Below are positions 41,576-50,164 of a stretch of DNA of 64,000 nt, in pieces. This stretch comes from Pseudolachnospira sp051055405. GTDB lineage: Bacteria; Bacillota; Clostridia; Lachnospirales; Lachnospiraceae. Every line of letters begins with the position of its first letter. Positions within the stretch are counted from its first letter, which is position 1. The notes beneath the pieces are model-generated. The model was not told the origin of the DNA. It was given only the letters and a program-made list of their open reading frames with translations, and did not search any database. Both the position numbers and the translations under genes were made by a program. The stretch is from the NCBI RefSeq assembly GCF_051055405.1, contig NZ_CP167068.1:868001-932000 (forward strand), given 5' to 3'.

Positions 41576-44518
41576 ATGGCGAAGCTCGTTACGAAATTCA
41601 AATTCATAAAGCCAGGCAAAAAAGCCGGAGGCTATCTGAAATATATTGCTATCCGTGAAGGCGTGGATAAGATTGACGACAGCAAAAAACATCTTCCCGC
41701 CTCCAAAAAGCAGAAGGATTTGATTGAAAAAATCCTCCGGGATTTTCCCGATACAAAGGATATGCATGAGTACGATGACTACCGCCGCACCATGACGGTG
41801 GCAGACGCCTCCGAGTTTATTACCCGTGCGCTGGAAGACAATGCACAGGAGATGATGACAGGAAAAACCTATGCGGACTATATTGCTACACGGCCGAGAG
41901 CGCAGCGCTTTGGCTCTCACGGTCTGTTTACCGATGACGGAGTCAGCGTCAATCTCTCGAAAGTGTCTGAAGAACTGAATCAGCATCAGGGAAATGTCTG
42001 GACGGCCATCCTCTCTCTTCGCCGTGAGGATGCGGCAAGGCTCGGCTTCGATGATGGATACCGCTGGCGGGATATGCTGCGGACGCAGACCGTCGCCTTA
42101 AGTGAAAACCTGAAAATCCCGATGGAAAATCTCCGGTGGTTCGCTGCCTTTCATGATGAAAGCCACCATCCCCATGTGCATCTGATCGCCTATTCCATCA
42201 ATCCAAACGAAGGCTATCTCACAAAACAGGGCGTGAACAACCTGCGTTCCTCCTTCGCAAAGGATATTTTTGCACAGGATTTGCTCTGCGTTTATGAAAA
42301 ACAGACCGAGCATCGGGATGCGCTTCGGACGAACAGCCGAGAGGTAATCTCGGAGATCGTCTCCAAAATCAATAGCGGAGTCTATGACAATCCGAAGCTG
42401 GAAGAAATGCTTCTGCACCTTGCCGACAGGCTCTCCAAGACATCGGGCAAGATGGTGTATGGCTACTTGAAAGCAGATGTTAAAGACCTCATTGACTCCA
42501 TTGTGGATGAGATCGGAAAAGACGAGCGCCTCTCCTCTCTCTATGAGCTGTGGTATCAGAAACGGGAGGAAGTTATACAGACCTATACAAAAGAAATGCC
42601 AAAGCATCTGTCTCTGTCGCAGAACAAGGAGTTTAAGTCTGTCAAAAACGCCGTTATACAAGAAGCGATGAACATTGCTGCCGACCGTATCCCCATAGAG
42701 GATGCGGAGGAACCGCCTGCTCCCGATCCTGAAGCGCCGGAGATAGATATGGAGGAAAGCCTGATACCGGACGAGCCGACCGAGCAGGACGCTCCCGATC
42801 CCTCAGTCTTCTACGGCGCTGGACGGAAAAAGAAACAGACTTGGTGGACGGACGAGTATAAGCAGGCGCGAAAATATCTCTACGGCACAAAGGATACGCC
42901 GCCGGATTTCAAAGCCGCACTTGCTCTCATGACGGCAGAAGCAAACAAAGGCAGCGGCTTCGCCATGCATGATCTTGGGAAAATATATCTCTCAGGACTC
43001 GGCTGTGAGAAAAATGAGGAACAGGCGCAGGATTGGTTTGCAAAAGCCTATCATGCCTTTATCACAGAGGAATCCCAAGCAGAGAAAAAAGATTACCTGC
43101 AGTATCGGATCGGCAAGCTGTTCTCTTTTGGCTATGGCGTGGATCAGGATTACCTGAAAGCTGCCGAATGGTATGAAAAGGCTGTGACAGAGGATAATCC
43201 CTTCGCCGCTTACGCCCTCGGTAGCTTATACCGCAGAGGACAAGGCATAGAGCAAGACGATGTTAAAGCCTACTCGCTTTATCGTATGGCTGCTGAGCAT
43301 GGAGAAAAACCAAATGCTTATGCCGCCTATGAGCTTGGGCGGATGTGCAGGGACGGAATCGGCACAAAGATAGATCAGGCTGCCTCCGACGCATGGTACA
43401 GACAGGCGTATCAGGGCTTTCTCATGATAGAGCAAAACATGGCGGACGATAAGCTGTATTACCGTTTAGGGCAGATGAATCTGACCGGAACGGGAACAGA
43501 AAGGGATCTGTCAAAGGCAAAGGATTACTTTGAAAAGGCGGTCGCTTTGGATAACGCCGACGCTTTATACGGTCTCGGTAAGCTGTATCTGAACAAGAAA
43601 TTTGCCGAAGCGGATACGCAAAAGGCAATAGATTATCTTACCTCAGCCGCAGAGAAAGGCCATAGCTATGCACAGTACGCATTGGGAAAACTGTTCCTAA
43701 CGGGCGAAAAAGATACGCGGAGTGCGTATTATGCCCTGTACTGGTTAGGGAAAGCCGCCCAGCAGGATAACACCGACGCACAATGCTTGCTCGGCAAAGT
43801 TCTCCTTCAAGGTGAGGTAACCGATCAGGATACAGACCGGGCTGCGGCACTGCTTAAAAAGGCAATCGAAAACGGAAGCGCCTATGCCGCCTATCTGCTT
43901 GGCAAAGAATATCTGGACGGCATAGTTTTATTGCAGGATGTTCCCGAAGCAATCCGCCTACTTACCCTGTCCGCAGACAAAGGCTTCACACCTGCCGAAT
44001 ATTTACTCGGCAAGCTGTTCTACAAAGGCGAAGCGATACCGCAGGATATTTCAAAAGCGCTTGCATGTCTGGAAAGGGCTGCGGAAAAAGAAAATTCCTA
44101 TGCCGCATACCACGCAGGGAAAATCTATCTGACAGAGAATGCAGTGAAAGATGTTCAGAAAGCAATCCAACTGCTGAAGGCGGCCGCTGCACAGGAAAAT
44201 GACTGCGCGGAATATATACTTGGCAAGCTGTATCTCTACGGAAGGGATGTCGAGCGTGACTATGAAGAAGCGATCCGCTGGCTGACCGCTTCTGCCGGAC
44301 ACGGAAACCAGTATGCCGAACAATTGCTGCACAGCATACAAAATAACCGAAACTGGTCGGCGGCGATGGGCGCTTTCCGTCTCCTGCACCACATAAGCCG
44401 GATCATACAAAACCGCTTGGAGGATGAGCGCAGAGGAAAAGACGGCGCTCACATTGACAGAAAATTACGGCGCAAAATTCAGGATAAAAATGAAGCGCTG
44501 GGAATCAAACAGGGATAG
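41576..44518 (+). CDS. MobP-type relaxase with Sel1 repeats
   Basis: 980 aa. The relaxase domain (1-330) has Tyr20-containing GGYLKYIAIREGV and the metal-binding histidines FHDESHHPHVHLIAYS (His193, 197, 198, 200, 202). It nicks oriT, stays attached to the DNA and pilots it. An acidic Pro-rich linker (365-410) is followed by about a dozen Sel1-type helical repeats (roughly 435-920, for example DLGKIYLSGLGCEKNEEQAQ and YALGKLFLTGEKDT), which form a protein-binding solenoid and may contact the coupling protein or accessory cargo. The C-terminus is basic. Confidence 0.93.
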   Translation: MAKLVTKFKFIKPGKKAGGYLKYIAIREGVDKIDDSKKHLPASKKQKDLIEKILRDFPDTKDMHEYDDYRRTMTVADASEFITRALEDNAQEMMTGKTYADYIATRPRAQRFGSHGLFTDDGVSVNLSKVSEELNQHQGNVWTAILSLRREDAARLGFDDGYRWRDMLRTQTVALSENLKIPMENLRWFAAFHDESHHPHVHLIAYSINPNEGYLTKQGVNNLRSSFAKDIFAQDLLCVYEKQTEHRDALRTNSREVISEIVSKINSGVYDNPKLEEMLLHLADRLSKTSGKMVYGYLKADVKDLIDSIVDEIGKDERLSSLYELWYQKREEVIQTYTKEMPKHLSLSQNKEFKSVKNAVIQEAMNIAADRIPIEDAEEPPAPDPEAPEIDMEESLIPDEPTEQDAPDPSVFYGAGRKKKQTWWTDEYKQARKYLYGTKDTPPDFKAALALMTAEANKGSGFAMHDLGKIYLSGLGCEKNEEQAQDWFAKAYHAFITEESQAEKKDYLQYRIGKLFSFGYGVDQDYLKAAEWYEKAVTEDNPFAAYALGSLYRRGQGIEQDDVKAYSLYRMAAEHGEKPNAYAAYELGRMCRDGIGTKIDQAASDAWYRQAYQGFLMIEQNMADDKLYYRLGQMNLTGTGTERDLSKAKDYFEKAVALDNADALYGLGKLYLNKKFAEADTQKAIDYLTSAAEKGHSYAQYALGKLFLTGEKDTRSAYYALYWLGKAAQQDNTDAQCLLGKVLLQGEVTDQDTDRAAALLKKAIENGSAYAAYLLGKEYLDGIVLLQDVPEAIRLLTLSADKGFTPAEYLLGKLFYKGEAIPQDISKALACLERAAEKENSYAAYHAGKIYLTENAVKDVQKAIQLLKAAAAQENDCAEYILGKLYLYGRDVERDYEEAIRWLTASAGHGNQYAEQLLHSIQNNRNWSAAMGAFRLLHHISRIIQNRLEDERRGKDGAHIDRKLRRKIQDKNEALGIKQG

Positions 44519-44529
44519 GAGGAAGAAAA

Positions 44530-45459
44530 ATGCCCACAGAGTATGTCTATTTTACAGACGAACAGAAAGAACAGGCTCGCAGAACAGACCTTGCCGATCT
44601 GCTCCGCAGGCAGGGCGAGAGATTAAAGCGTTCCGGTACGGAGTATGAATGGAAAGACGGCTCCGCAAAGGTTACAATCCGGGGAAACCTATGGTTTCAT
44701 CAATACGAAGAAGTCGGCGGCGACGCCATTGACTTTGTACGCCGGTTTTATGATAAGAGCTACCCCGAAGCAGTGGAATATCTGCTGGACGGATGCGGAG
44801 GAACGCTCATAACATCGCCTCCCGTTGTCAAAGAAGTAAAACCCTTTGAGCTGCCGCCAGCGAATGATACGATGCACAGGGTCTTTGCCTACCTTACAAG
44901 GACACGCAGTATTGATCGGGCGGTGCTGCAGACCTTTGCAGACCGCCGCATGATTTACGAATCCGAGAAATATCACAACGCTGTATTCGTCGGCTATGAT
45001 ACAGACGGAACTGCCCGTCACGCACACAAGCGAGGTACAGGACAGACAAGTACCTACAAAGGGAATGTTGACAGCAGCCTGTCGGAGTACAGCTTTCATT
45101 GGTCGGGAAACGACAGGCATCTGTGCCTGTTTGAAGCCCCAATCGATATGTTGAGTTTCATATCCATGCACCAGAGAGGATGGAAAAAGCACAGCTATGC
45201 TGCCTGCTGCGGCGTATCTGACCGTGTGCTGTGGCAGATGATAGCGGACAATCCGCAGATCGATTCCATCTACCTCTGCCTCGATAATGACGAGGCGGGA
45301 CAAAAGGCATCCAAAAGAATATCCAAATCGCTCTTTGTAAAGGGCATCAAACATGAAATCCTCGTACCGATCCACAAGGACTGGAACGAGGATTTATTAT
45401 ATCCAGATGAAGAATCAGAGGAAGAAGGTGAAGAAGAATGTCAGGCGTTACAACCTTAG
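44530..45459 (+). CDS. CHC2-type/Toprim primase-like protein (DUF3991)
   Basis: 309 aa. The N-terminal region resembles the CHC2 primase zinc domain (DLADLLRRQGERLKRSGTEY, WFHQYEEVGGDAIDFVRRFY), although the Cys/His ligands are largely missing. The central DUF3991 portion is followed by a Toprim domain (about 195-285): LCLFEAPIDMLSFIS with the catalytic Glu and IYLCLDNDEAGQKA with the DxD-like pair. It probably primes replacement strand synthesis in donor or recipient. The end is Glu-rich and overlaps virD4 by 22 bp. Confidence 0.87.
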   Translation: MPTEYVYFTDEQKEQARRTDLADLLRRQGERLKRSGTEYEWKDGSAKVTIRGNLWFHQYEEVGGDAIDFVRRFYDKSYPEAVEYLLDGCGGTLITSPPVVKEVKPFELPPANDTMHRVFAYLTRTRSIDRAVLQTFADRRMIYESEKYHNAVFVGYDTDGTARHAHKRGTGQTSTYKGNVDSSLSEYSFHWSGNDRHLCLFEAPIDMLSFISMHQRGWKKHSYAACCGVSDRVLWQMIADNPQIDSIYLCLDNDEAGQKASKRISKSLFVKGIKHEILVPIHKDWNEDLLYPDEESEEEGEEECQALQP

Positions 45460-47351
45460 TGCTTGTAGGTGCGGTCATGTTTGCCGTTCTCGGCGGCGTG
45501 ACTTTGCTTGCCCACATCTACAGCCTGAACAATATTAAGAGCCGGACGGTCGGCGATGGGCAGCACGGCACAGCCCGCTGGGCGACCAAGCATGAAATCC
45601 GAAAGACCTACCGGCATATTCCTTTTACGCCGGAGCGATGGCGTGAACAGGCAAAGCGTGGCGAAAAGCCAACGACCGCCGAAGGCGCGGAGCTTCCGCA
45701 AGGGATTATTGTGGGCTGCACTGGCAACACCACGGCGATGGTGGATACCGGCGATGTCCATGCCCTGATGATTGGTGCGGCCGGCGTTGGTAAGACGGCG
45801 TATTGGCTGTACCCTTGTATTGAGTATGCTTGTGCTTCCGGCATGAGCTGGCTCTCCACCGATACCAAAGGCGATATCATGCGAAACTATGGGCAGATCG
45901 CCAAAGACTATGGATATCATATATCGGTGATTGACCTGCGAAACCCCACAAGGAGCAACGGAAACAATCTCCTGCATCTCGTGAACAAATATATGGATTT
46001 GTATCAGGCAAATCCTGATAAGCTGGTGTACAAGGCGCGGTGTGAAAAATATGCCAAGATCATTTCAAAGACCATCATCCTTTCGGGCATGGACGCGGCG
46101 AGCTTCGGTCAAAATGCATATTTCTATGACGCCGCTGAAGGACTGCTGACCGCAACCATCCTGCTGGTAGCGGAGTTCTGCAAGCCAGAGCAGCGGCACA
46201 TTGTGTCCGTGTTCAAAATCATTCAGGAACTGCTGGCGCCGTCTGGAAAGAAAGGCAAGAATCAGTTTCAGCAGCTCATGGAGTTACTACCGAACGATCA
46301 CAAAGCCAAGTGGTTTGCCGGAGCTGCCCTGAATACTGCAGAGCAGTCGATGGCAAGCGTGATGAGTACGGCGCTTTCAAGACTGAACGCTTTCCTCGAT
46401 TCGGAATTGGAGCAGATACTGTGCTTCGATACCGAGATTGACGCGGAGAAATTCTGTAAGGAGAAGTCTGCCCTGTTTATCATTATGCCGGAAGAAAATC
46501 CGGCGACCTTCTTCATGATCAGCCTGATTATCCAGCAGTTATACAGGGAAATTCTTGCGGTCGCCGATGAGAACGGCGGCAAGCTGAAAAACCGCTGTGT
46601 GTTCTTTTGCGATGAGTACGGAACGCTCCCGAAGATTGAATCTGCCGAGATGATGTTTTCCGCCTCCCGTTCCAGACGCCTGCAGATCGTGCCTATCATC
46701 CAGTCCTTCTCCCAGCTTGAAAAGAACTATGGCAAGGAAGGTGCGGAGATTATTGTGGACAACACACAGCTCACCATTTTCGGCGGCTTCGCTCCGCAGT
46801 CAAGCTCTGCAGAAACATTATCCAAAGCCCTCGGTAGCCGAACGGTTATGTCCGGCTCTGTCAGCCGGAGCAGGAACGATCCGTCAGAATCCCTGCAGAT
46901 GATGGAACGCCCGCTTATGACAGCAGACGAACTGAAATCTATGCCGAAAGGTCAGTTTGTGGTTATGAAAACAGGCTTCTATCCCATGAAGGTAAAACTG
47001 AAGCTGTTCTTTAAGTGGGGTATTGCGTTCGACGAGAACAATCCTTATGAAATCCCTGATCAGGGCAACCGCAAGGTGGAATACGCTGCGAAGAAAGATA
47101 TCATGGACGGCATTGTAAAAAAATACCGCCCTGATTTGTTGGAACCTCCTGCACCGCAGGAAGAAAACGGAGCTTCGGGAGGTCAGGAACAGCAGATGAC
47201 AGAGAAGAACGAACCAAAATCCACAAGACAGCAAGATAAGGAGAAACGGCGAAGCGGCGGTACTGCCCTGCAGACTGCTCCGAGAAACCGCAGAAGCCAG
47301 CAGCCGGTTACAGTGCAGGAACAGGAGGTGAAGGCTGATGGGCAGGCTTGA
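45438..47351 (+). CDS. VirD4/TraG-type coupling protein, CD1115 family
   Basis: 637 aa. It links the relaxosome and its cargo to the mating channel and pumps DNA. The N-terminal membrane helix is at 5-28. Walker A is GAAGVGKT (113-120), Walker B lies in CVFFCDEYGTLPKIE (about 390), and the TraG pattern IQSFSQLEKNYGKEGAEII is present. The C-terminal tail (from about 575) is Gln/Glu/Arg-rich and disordered, a possible docking site. The start overlaps the primase-like gene and the end overlaps the small HTH gene. Confidence 0.95.
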   Translation: MSGVTTLVLVGAVMFAVLGGVTLLAHIYSLNNIKSRTVGDGQHGTARWATKHEIRKTYRHIPFTPERWREQAKRGEKPTTAEGAELPQGIIVGCTGNTTAMVDTGDVHALMIGAAGVGKTAYWLYPCIEYACASGMSWLSTDTKGDIMRNYGQIAKDYGYHISVIDLRNPTRSNGNNLLHLVNKYMDLYQANPDKLVYKARCEKYAKIISKTIILSGMDAASFGQNAYFYDAAEGLLTATILLVAEFCKPEQRHIVSVFKIIQELLAPSGKKGKNQFQQLMELLPNDHKAKWFAGAALNTAEQSMASVMSTALSRLNAFLDSELEQILCFDTEIDAEKFCKEKSALFIIMPEENPATFFMISLIIQQLYREILAVADENGGKLKNRCVFFCDEYGTLPKIESAEMMFSASRSRRLQIVPIIQSFSQLEKNYGKEGAEIIVDNTQLTIFGGFAPQSSSAETLSKALGSRTVMSGSVSRSRNDPSESLQMMERPLMTADELKSMPKGQFVVMKTGFYPMKVKLKLFFKWGIAFDENNPYEIPDQGNRKVEYAAKKDIMDGIVKKYRPDLLEPPAPQEENGASGGQEQQMTEKNEPKSTRQQDKEKRRSGGTALQTAPRNRRSQQPVTVQEQEVKADGQA

Positions 47352-47598
47352 TTTTTTATACCGCATGGATCTGCCCCACCGTGCGGTGTCTGTGTATATT
47401 TATCTCTCCGACAGGGCGAACAAGGACGGCGAATGCTGGCCTGCGATCCCGACCATAGCAAGCGAACTGAAGCTGTCGCAGTCTACTGTCCGCAGGGCGC
47501 TGCAGGATTTGAGAAAGTCCGGACTTCTTGAAACCGAGCAGCGATACCGTGAAAAAGGCGGCAAGAGCAGCCTGCTTTATATGCTTCGGAGAAAATAG
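47338..47598 (+). CDS. helix-turn-helix protein, RepA/GntR-like
   Basis: 86 aa. A winged-HTH: RAVSVYIYLSDRANKDGECWPAI and TIASELKLSQSTVRRALQDL with GLLETEQRYREKGG. This form is typical of short HTH_36 proteins linked to replication initiators or element regulators. It overlaps the coupling protein gene by 14 bp and closes the transfer operon. Confidence 0.85.
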   Translation: MGRLDFLYRMDLPHRAVSVYIYLSDRANKDGECWPAIPTIASELKLSQSTVRRALQDLRKSGLLETEQRYREKGGKSSLLYMLRRK

Positions 47599-47610
47599 GG
47601 GCAAAAAAAT

Positions 47611-47656
47611 ACCACCTACACCGAGGGGCAACTGTGGCCTTTTGGTGACAGGTGGT
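47611..47656 (+). other. inverted repeat in the gap after the transfer operon
   Basis: ACCACCT (47611-47617) faces AGGTGGT (47650-47656) across a 32-nt spacer, with short T-runs behind. It may be a weak terminator or a binding site. Apart from this and the promoter at 47777, the gap 47,599-47,888 shows nothing recognisable. Confidence 0.4.
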
Positions 47657-47776
47657 ACCTTTCATTATGCCGGGTGCAGTGAACTTCCCACTTGAAAAGT
47701 GATTACAGCAGAAAGAGAATATTCAAAGTAGAGTCAACTAAAACGCTGAAAAATAAAGCTATCGCTTTATAAACCC

Positions 47777-47805
47777 TTGTGTTTTTTGAGAAAATATGTT
47801 ATACT
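47777..47805 (+). promoter_or_regulatory. promoter of the XRE/MFS-LuxR pair
   Basis: TTGTGT (47777-47782), 17-bp spacer, TATACT (47800-47805), about 85 bp before the XRE start codon. Confidence 0.6.
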
Positions 47806-47888
47806 GAATCAGATTTAAATGCGTTGGCTGTTTTTTGCCAGTTGCCGTTGCTATTACAAGAATGATTTCAGAAACGAGGGGAATCGAT

Positions 47889-48098
47889 ATGACCGTGAGT
47901 TATAAAAAGTTATGGAAACTGCTCATTGACAAGGACATGAAAAAGAAGGACCTTGAAAAAGCGGCGGGAATCAGCAACTATGTCATTTCAAAGATGAATA
48001 AGGGCGAAAACATAACCGTAGATATTGTGGGCAGGATTTGCGGAGCATTGGATTGTACTCCCAACGACATCATGGAGTTTAGCGATGACAGCATATAA
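47889..48098 (+). CDS. small XRE-family (Cro/C1) regulator
   Basis: 69 aa from the ATG at 47889 (GAGGGG upstream); in-frame codons before this lack a ribosome binding site. A single HTH covers nearly the whole protein: YKKLWKLLIDKDMKKKDLEKAAGISNYVISKMNKGENITVDIVGRIC and LDCTPNDIMEF. This is the YozG/HTH_26-like small repressor type. It is cotranscribed with the MFS-LuxR gene 14 bp downstream. Confidence 0.88.
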   Translation: MTVSYKKLWKLLIDKDMKKKDLEKAAGISNYVISKMNKGENITVDIVGRICGALDCTPNDIMEFSDDSI

Positions 48099-48112
48099 AG
48101 GAGATTTTTTCA

Positions 48113-49567
48113 ATGAGCAATATATTAACAAAAATCACGCAAAACGTTGATTTCAAAAAGAAAGACAGAATTCCTTATATAAACGCTGTTATTTTGATGG
48201 GCTTATTCACCTTTCTGTTTTTAGGTGCGGAATATTTATATGTAGATGTACTTTCCCGCATGGTGTCAGAGGACAAAACCGTTCTGGCACAGAATTATGC
48301 ACTCGGAGTAAGTGCAGCAGGCTTTCTGCTGTATCCGTTGTTTCATCGATTTTGTAAAAAACGGTTGAAGATTATAATTTCGGCTGTCATCAGTCTGGCG
48401 TCTATCTTATGCATAGCTCTCATCTGTACAGGTACTGCTTATACTATGACGTTTATAATGGGACTTGTTTTATTCCTGCTTCTGGGTCTGTTCGGCAGCG
48501 CGGCTTTTTATGTTTCCATGCGTATGATGAAAACGGACAGGTATTTAGCAAGGACTGTGGGGATTTCTTATGCACTGGGTATCCTGCTCCAGTTTGCAAA
48601 CAATAATCTTGTTCGTTCAGAGATTGCACAAGCTATTATTTTATCAGTATTTTTAATGTTGCTTGTTTGTATGCTGATAAAAAATGATCGGATTTACTGT
48701 GAAAAAGACGAACCATCTGCTGATCCGACGGCGAGTGATGAAAAGACCAAAGATGATGCCGAAAAAACTAAAAAAGGAGCAATCGTCGGTATTCTTATGG
48801 TTCTGCTTGTAGTGCTGATGACATTCATTTTCAGTACGCTTGACAATGCGGTAACGCTTGCCCACGCAAATGGAACAATGGATATCGGACAATGGCCGAG
48901 AATCCTGCTTACGTTAAGTGGTTTGACAGCAGGATTTGTATTTGACATAAAAAACAGAAAATATATGGGGCTTATCATGTACTGCATAATGATACTGTCA
49001 ACCATATGTATCGTTGTACTTAAATTCGCCGGACCATTTTTGGTAGGACTGATCGTATTTTATCTATCGGCAGGCTTTTTTGCCGTGTTTTTTACTTCCG
49101 GCTTTATGGAGCTTGCACGTCATATGAGAACACCTGCGCTGTGGGCAGGTATGGGACGCGCGATCAATAATATTACCGCCGCAGTCATTGCCAGTCTTGT
49201 CTTAACCCTGCTTTCCACCGAAAGCAGCATTGCAGTCATTGTCCTTGTGCTGTTTTTGTTTGCGGCCGTCAGCATTGTAGCTGCCGCATATACCTTTCAG
49301 AAGAAAATATTTATGGAGCAGCTTATTACAGATGCAGCCGATGCAATCACTGAGAAGGAAAAACTGCGAAAATTCTCTGAAGTGTTTTCTTTTACAGAGA
49401 GAGAAGCTGAGGTGTTTAACTGTCTTGTCAATACAGAGGACAATGTTCAGACGATTGCTGAAAGCCTGTATGTTTCCAGACGGACTTTGGAACGGTACAT
49501 TTCTGCAATTTACGAAAAGACAGGAGTAAAATCCCGTGTCGGACTACTCAATCTTTACAATAAATAA
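48113..49567 (+). CDS. MFS-like membrane protein fused to a LuxR DNA-binding domain
   Basis: 484 aa. About 12 hydrophobic segments (from ILMGLFTFLFLGAEYLYVDV to IAVIVLVLFLFAAVSIVAAA) are arranged in two halves around a charged cytoplasmic loop (residues about 195-225), as in major-facilitator transporters. The last 60 residues (about 425-484, FSFTEREAEVFNCL, IAESLYVSRRTLERYISAIY) form a LuxR-type HTH. It is therefore a membrane-embedded one-component regulator that could sense a small molecule and activate nearby promoters. Such fusions are best known from gut Eggerthellaceae and some Clostridia. It lies just upstream of the repeated operator-like site of the surface-protein operon. Confidence 0.9.
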   Translation: MSNILTKITQNVDFKKKDRIPYINAVILMGLFTFLFLGAEYLYVDVLSRMVSEDKTVLAQNYALGVSAAGFLLYPLFHRFCKKRLKIIISAVISLASILCIALICTGTAYTMTFIMGLVLFLLLGLFGSAAFYVSMRMMKTDRYLARTVGISYALGILLQFANNNLVRSEIAQAIILSVFLMLLVCMLIKNDRIYCEKDEPSADPTASDEKTKDDAEKTKKGAIVGILMVLLVVLMTFIFSTLDNAVTLAHANGTMDIGQWPRILLTLSGLTAGFVFDIKNRKYMGLIMYCIMILSTICIVVLKFAGPFLVGLIVFYLSAGFFAVFFTSGFMELARHMRTPALWAGMGRAINNITAAVIASLVLTLLSTESSIAVIVLVLFLFAAVSIVAAAYTFQKKIFMEQLITDAADAITEKEKLRKFSEVFSFTEREAEVFNCLVNTEDNVQTIAESLYVSRRTLERYISAIYEKTGVKSRVGLLNLYNK

Positions 49568-49591
49568 TTTTTGAACCCGGTGTTTGCTTTG

Positions 49592-49624
49592 CCGCTTTCC
49601 TGAAAATGGAAGGCGGTTTTTTTA
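49592..49624 (+). terminator. rho-independent terminator after the MFS-LuxR gene
   Basis: CCGCTTTCC / GGAAGGCGG with a short loop, then T7. Confidence 0.85.
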
Positions 49625-49667
49625 TGCTCTTTTCGTAGTGAAAAACAGCTTTTTGTCCCCAATTTTT

Positions 49668-49749
49668 AGATTGGCGGACTTCCGCCACCCCATTTTCAGC
49701 AGATTGGCGGACTTCCCTTATATATTTTAGAACCTATGCCATCTATAAT
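49668..49749 (+). promoter_or_regulatory. repeated operator-like site and promoter of the surface-protein operon
   Basis: AGATTGGCGGACTTCC occurs twice, at 49668-49683 and 49701-49716, 33 bp apart (about three helical turns). TATAAT follows at 49744-49749 without a good -35 box, so an activator is expected. The likely binder is the LuxR-type HTH encoded just upstream. Confidence 0.65.
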
Positions 49750-49790
49750 TTATAGACAGGTGAAGCACGACGTGGAAAGGAGGCCGGAGA

Positions 49791-50147
49791 ATGAAAACCA
49801 CCCAAAGGATGCTTCCATATGGCAGACAGTATATCATTGTTGCAATATACGAAGTTCTGGAACAGGACGGCGTCCGATATGAAAAAACGGATTCGTCAAG
49901 TATCGTTTCTGAAATACCAGTATACGGAAACAAAAGCGTCTTTTCTATTTCTGTAAGCGAACAGGCAGATGGAACACAATTGCTTGTCACAATGGTGCGT
50001 CCACACAAATACTTGTCCGCAGATGGAATACAACGAGCCGTTACTGCTGTTGCCGACCGGATATCACAATATCTGGAAAATGAGACAGTGCTGGCGAATG
50101 CTTCGCTGAGAAGATCAAAATTACAAGAGTCTGTTTGCAAGGCTTAG
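49791..50147 (+). CDS. hypothetical protein heading the surface-protein operon
   Basis: 118 aa, soluble, no family recognised. Beta-rich first half (YIIVAIYEVLEQDGVRYEKT), then a helical second half (AVTAVADRISQYLEN). AAAGGAGG lies upstream of the ATG. It is the first gene after the operator-like repeats and ends 17 bp before the first surface protein start, so it is cotranscribed with them. It could be a cytoplasmic helper. Confidence 0.7.
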   Translation: MKTTQRMLPYGRQYIIVAIYEVLEQDGVRYEKTDSSSIVSEIPVYGNKSVFSISVSEQADGTQLLVTMVRPHKYLSADGIQRAVTAVADRISQYLENETVLANASLRRSKLQESVCKA

Positions 50148-50164
50148 AAAATGGAGGAATCATT

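Noticed and set aside
49668..49716. CRISPR array
   Set aside because: Only two 16-bp repeats with a 17-bp gap and no cas genes; the position before a promoter fits an operator better.
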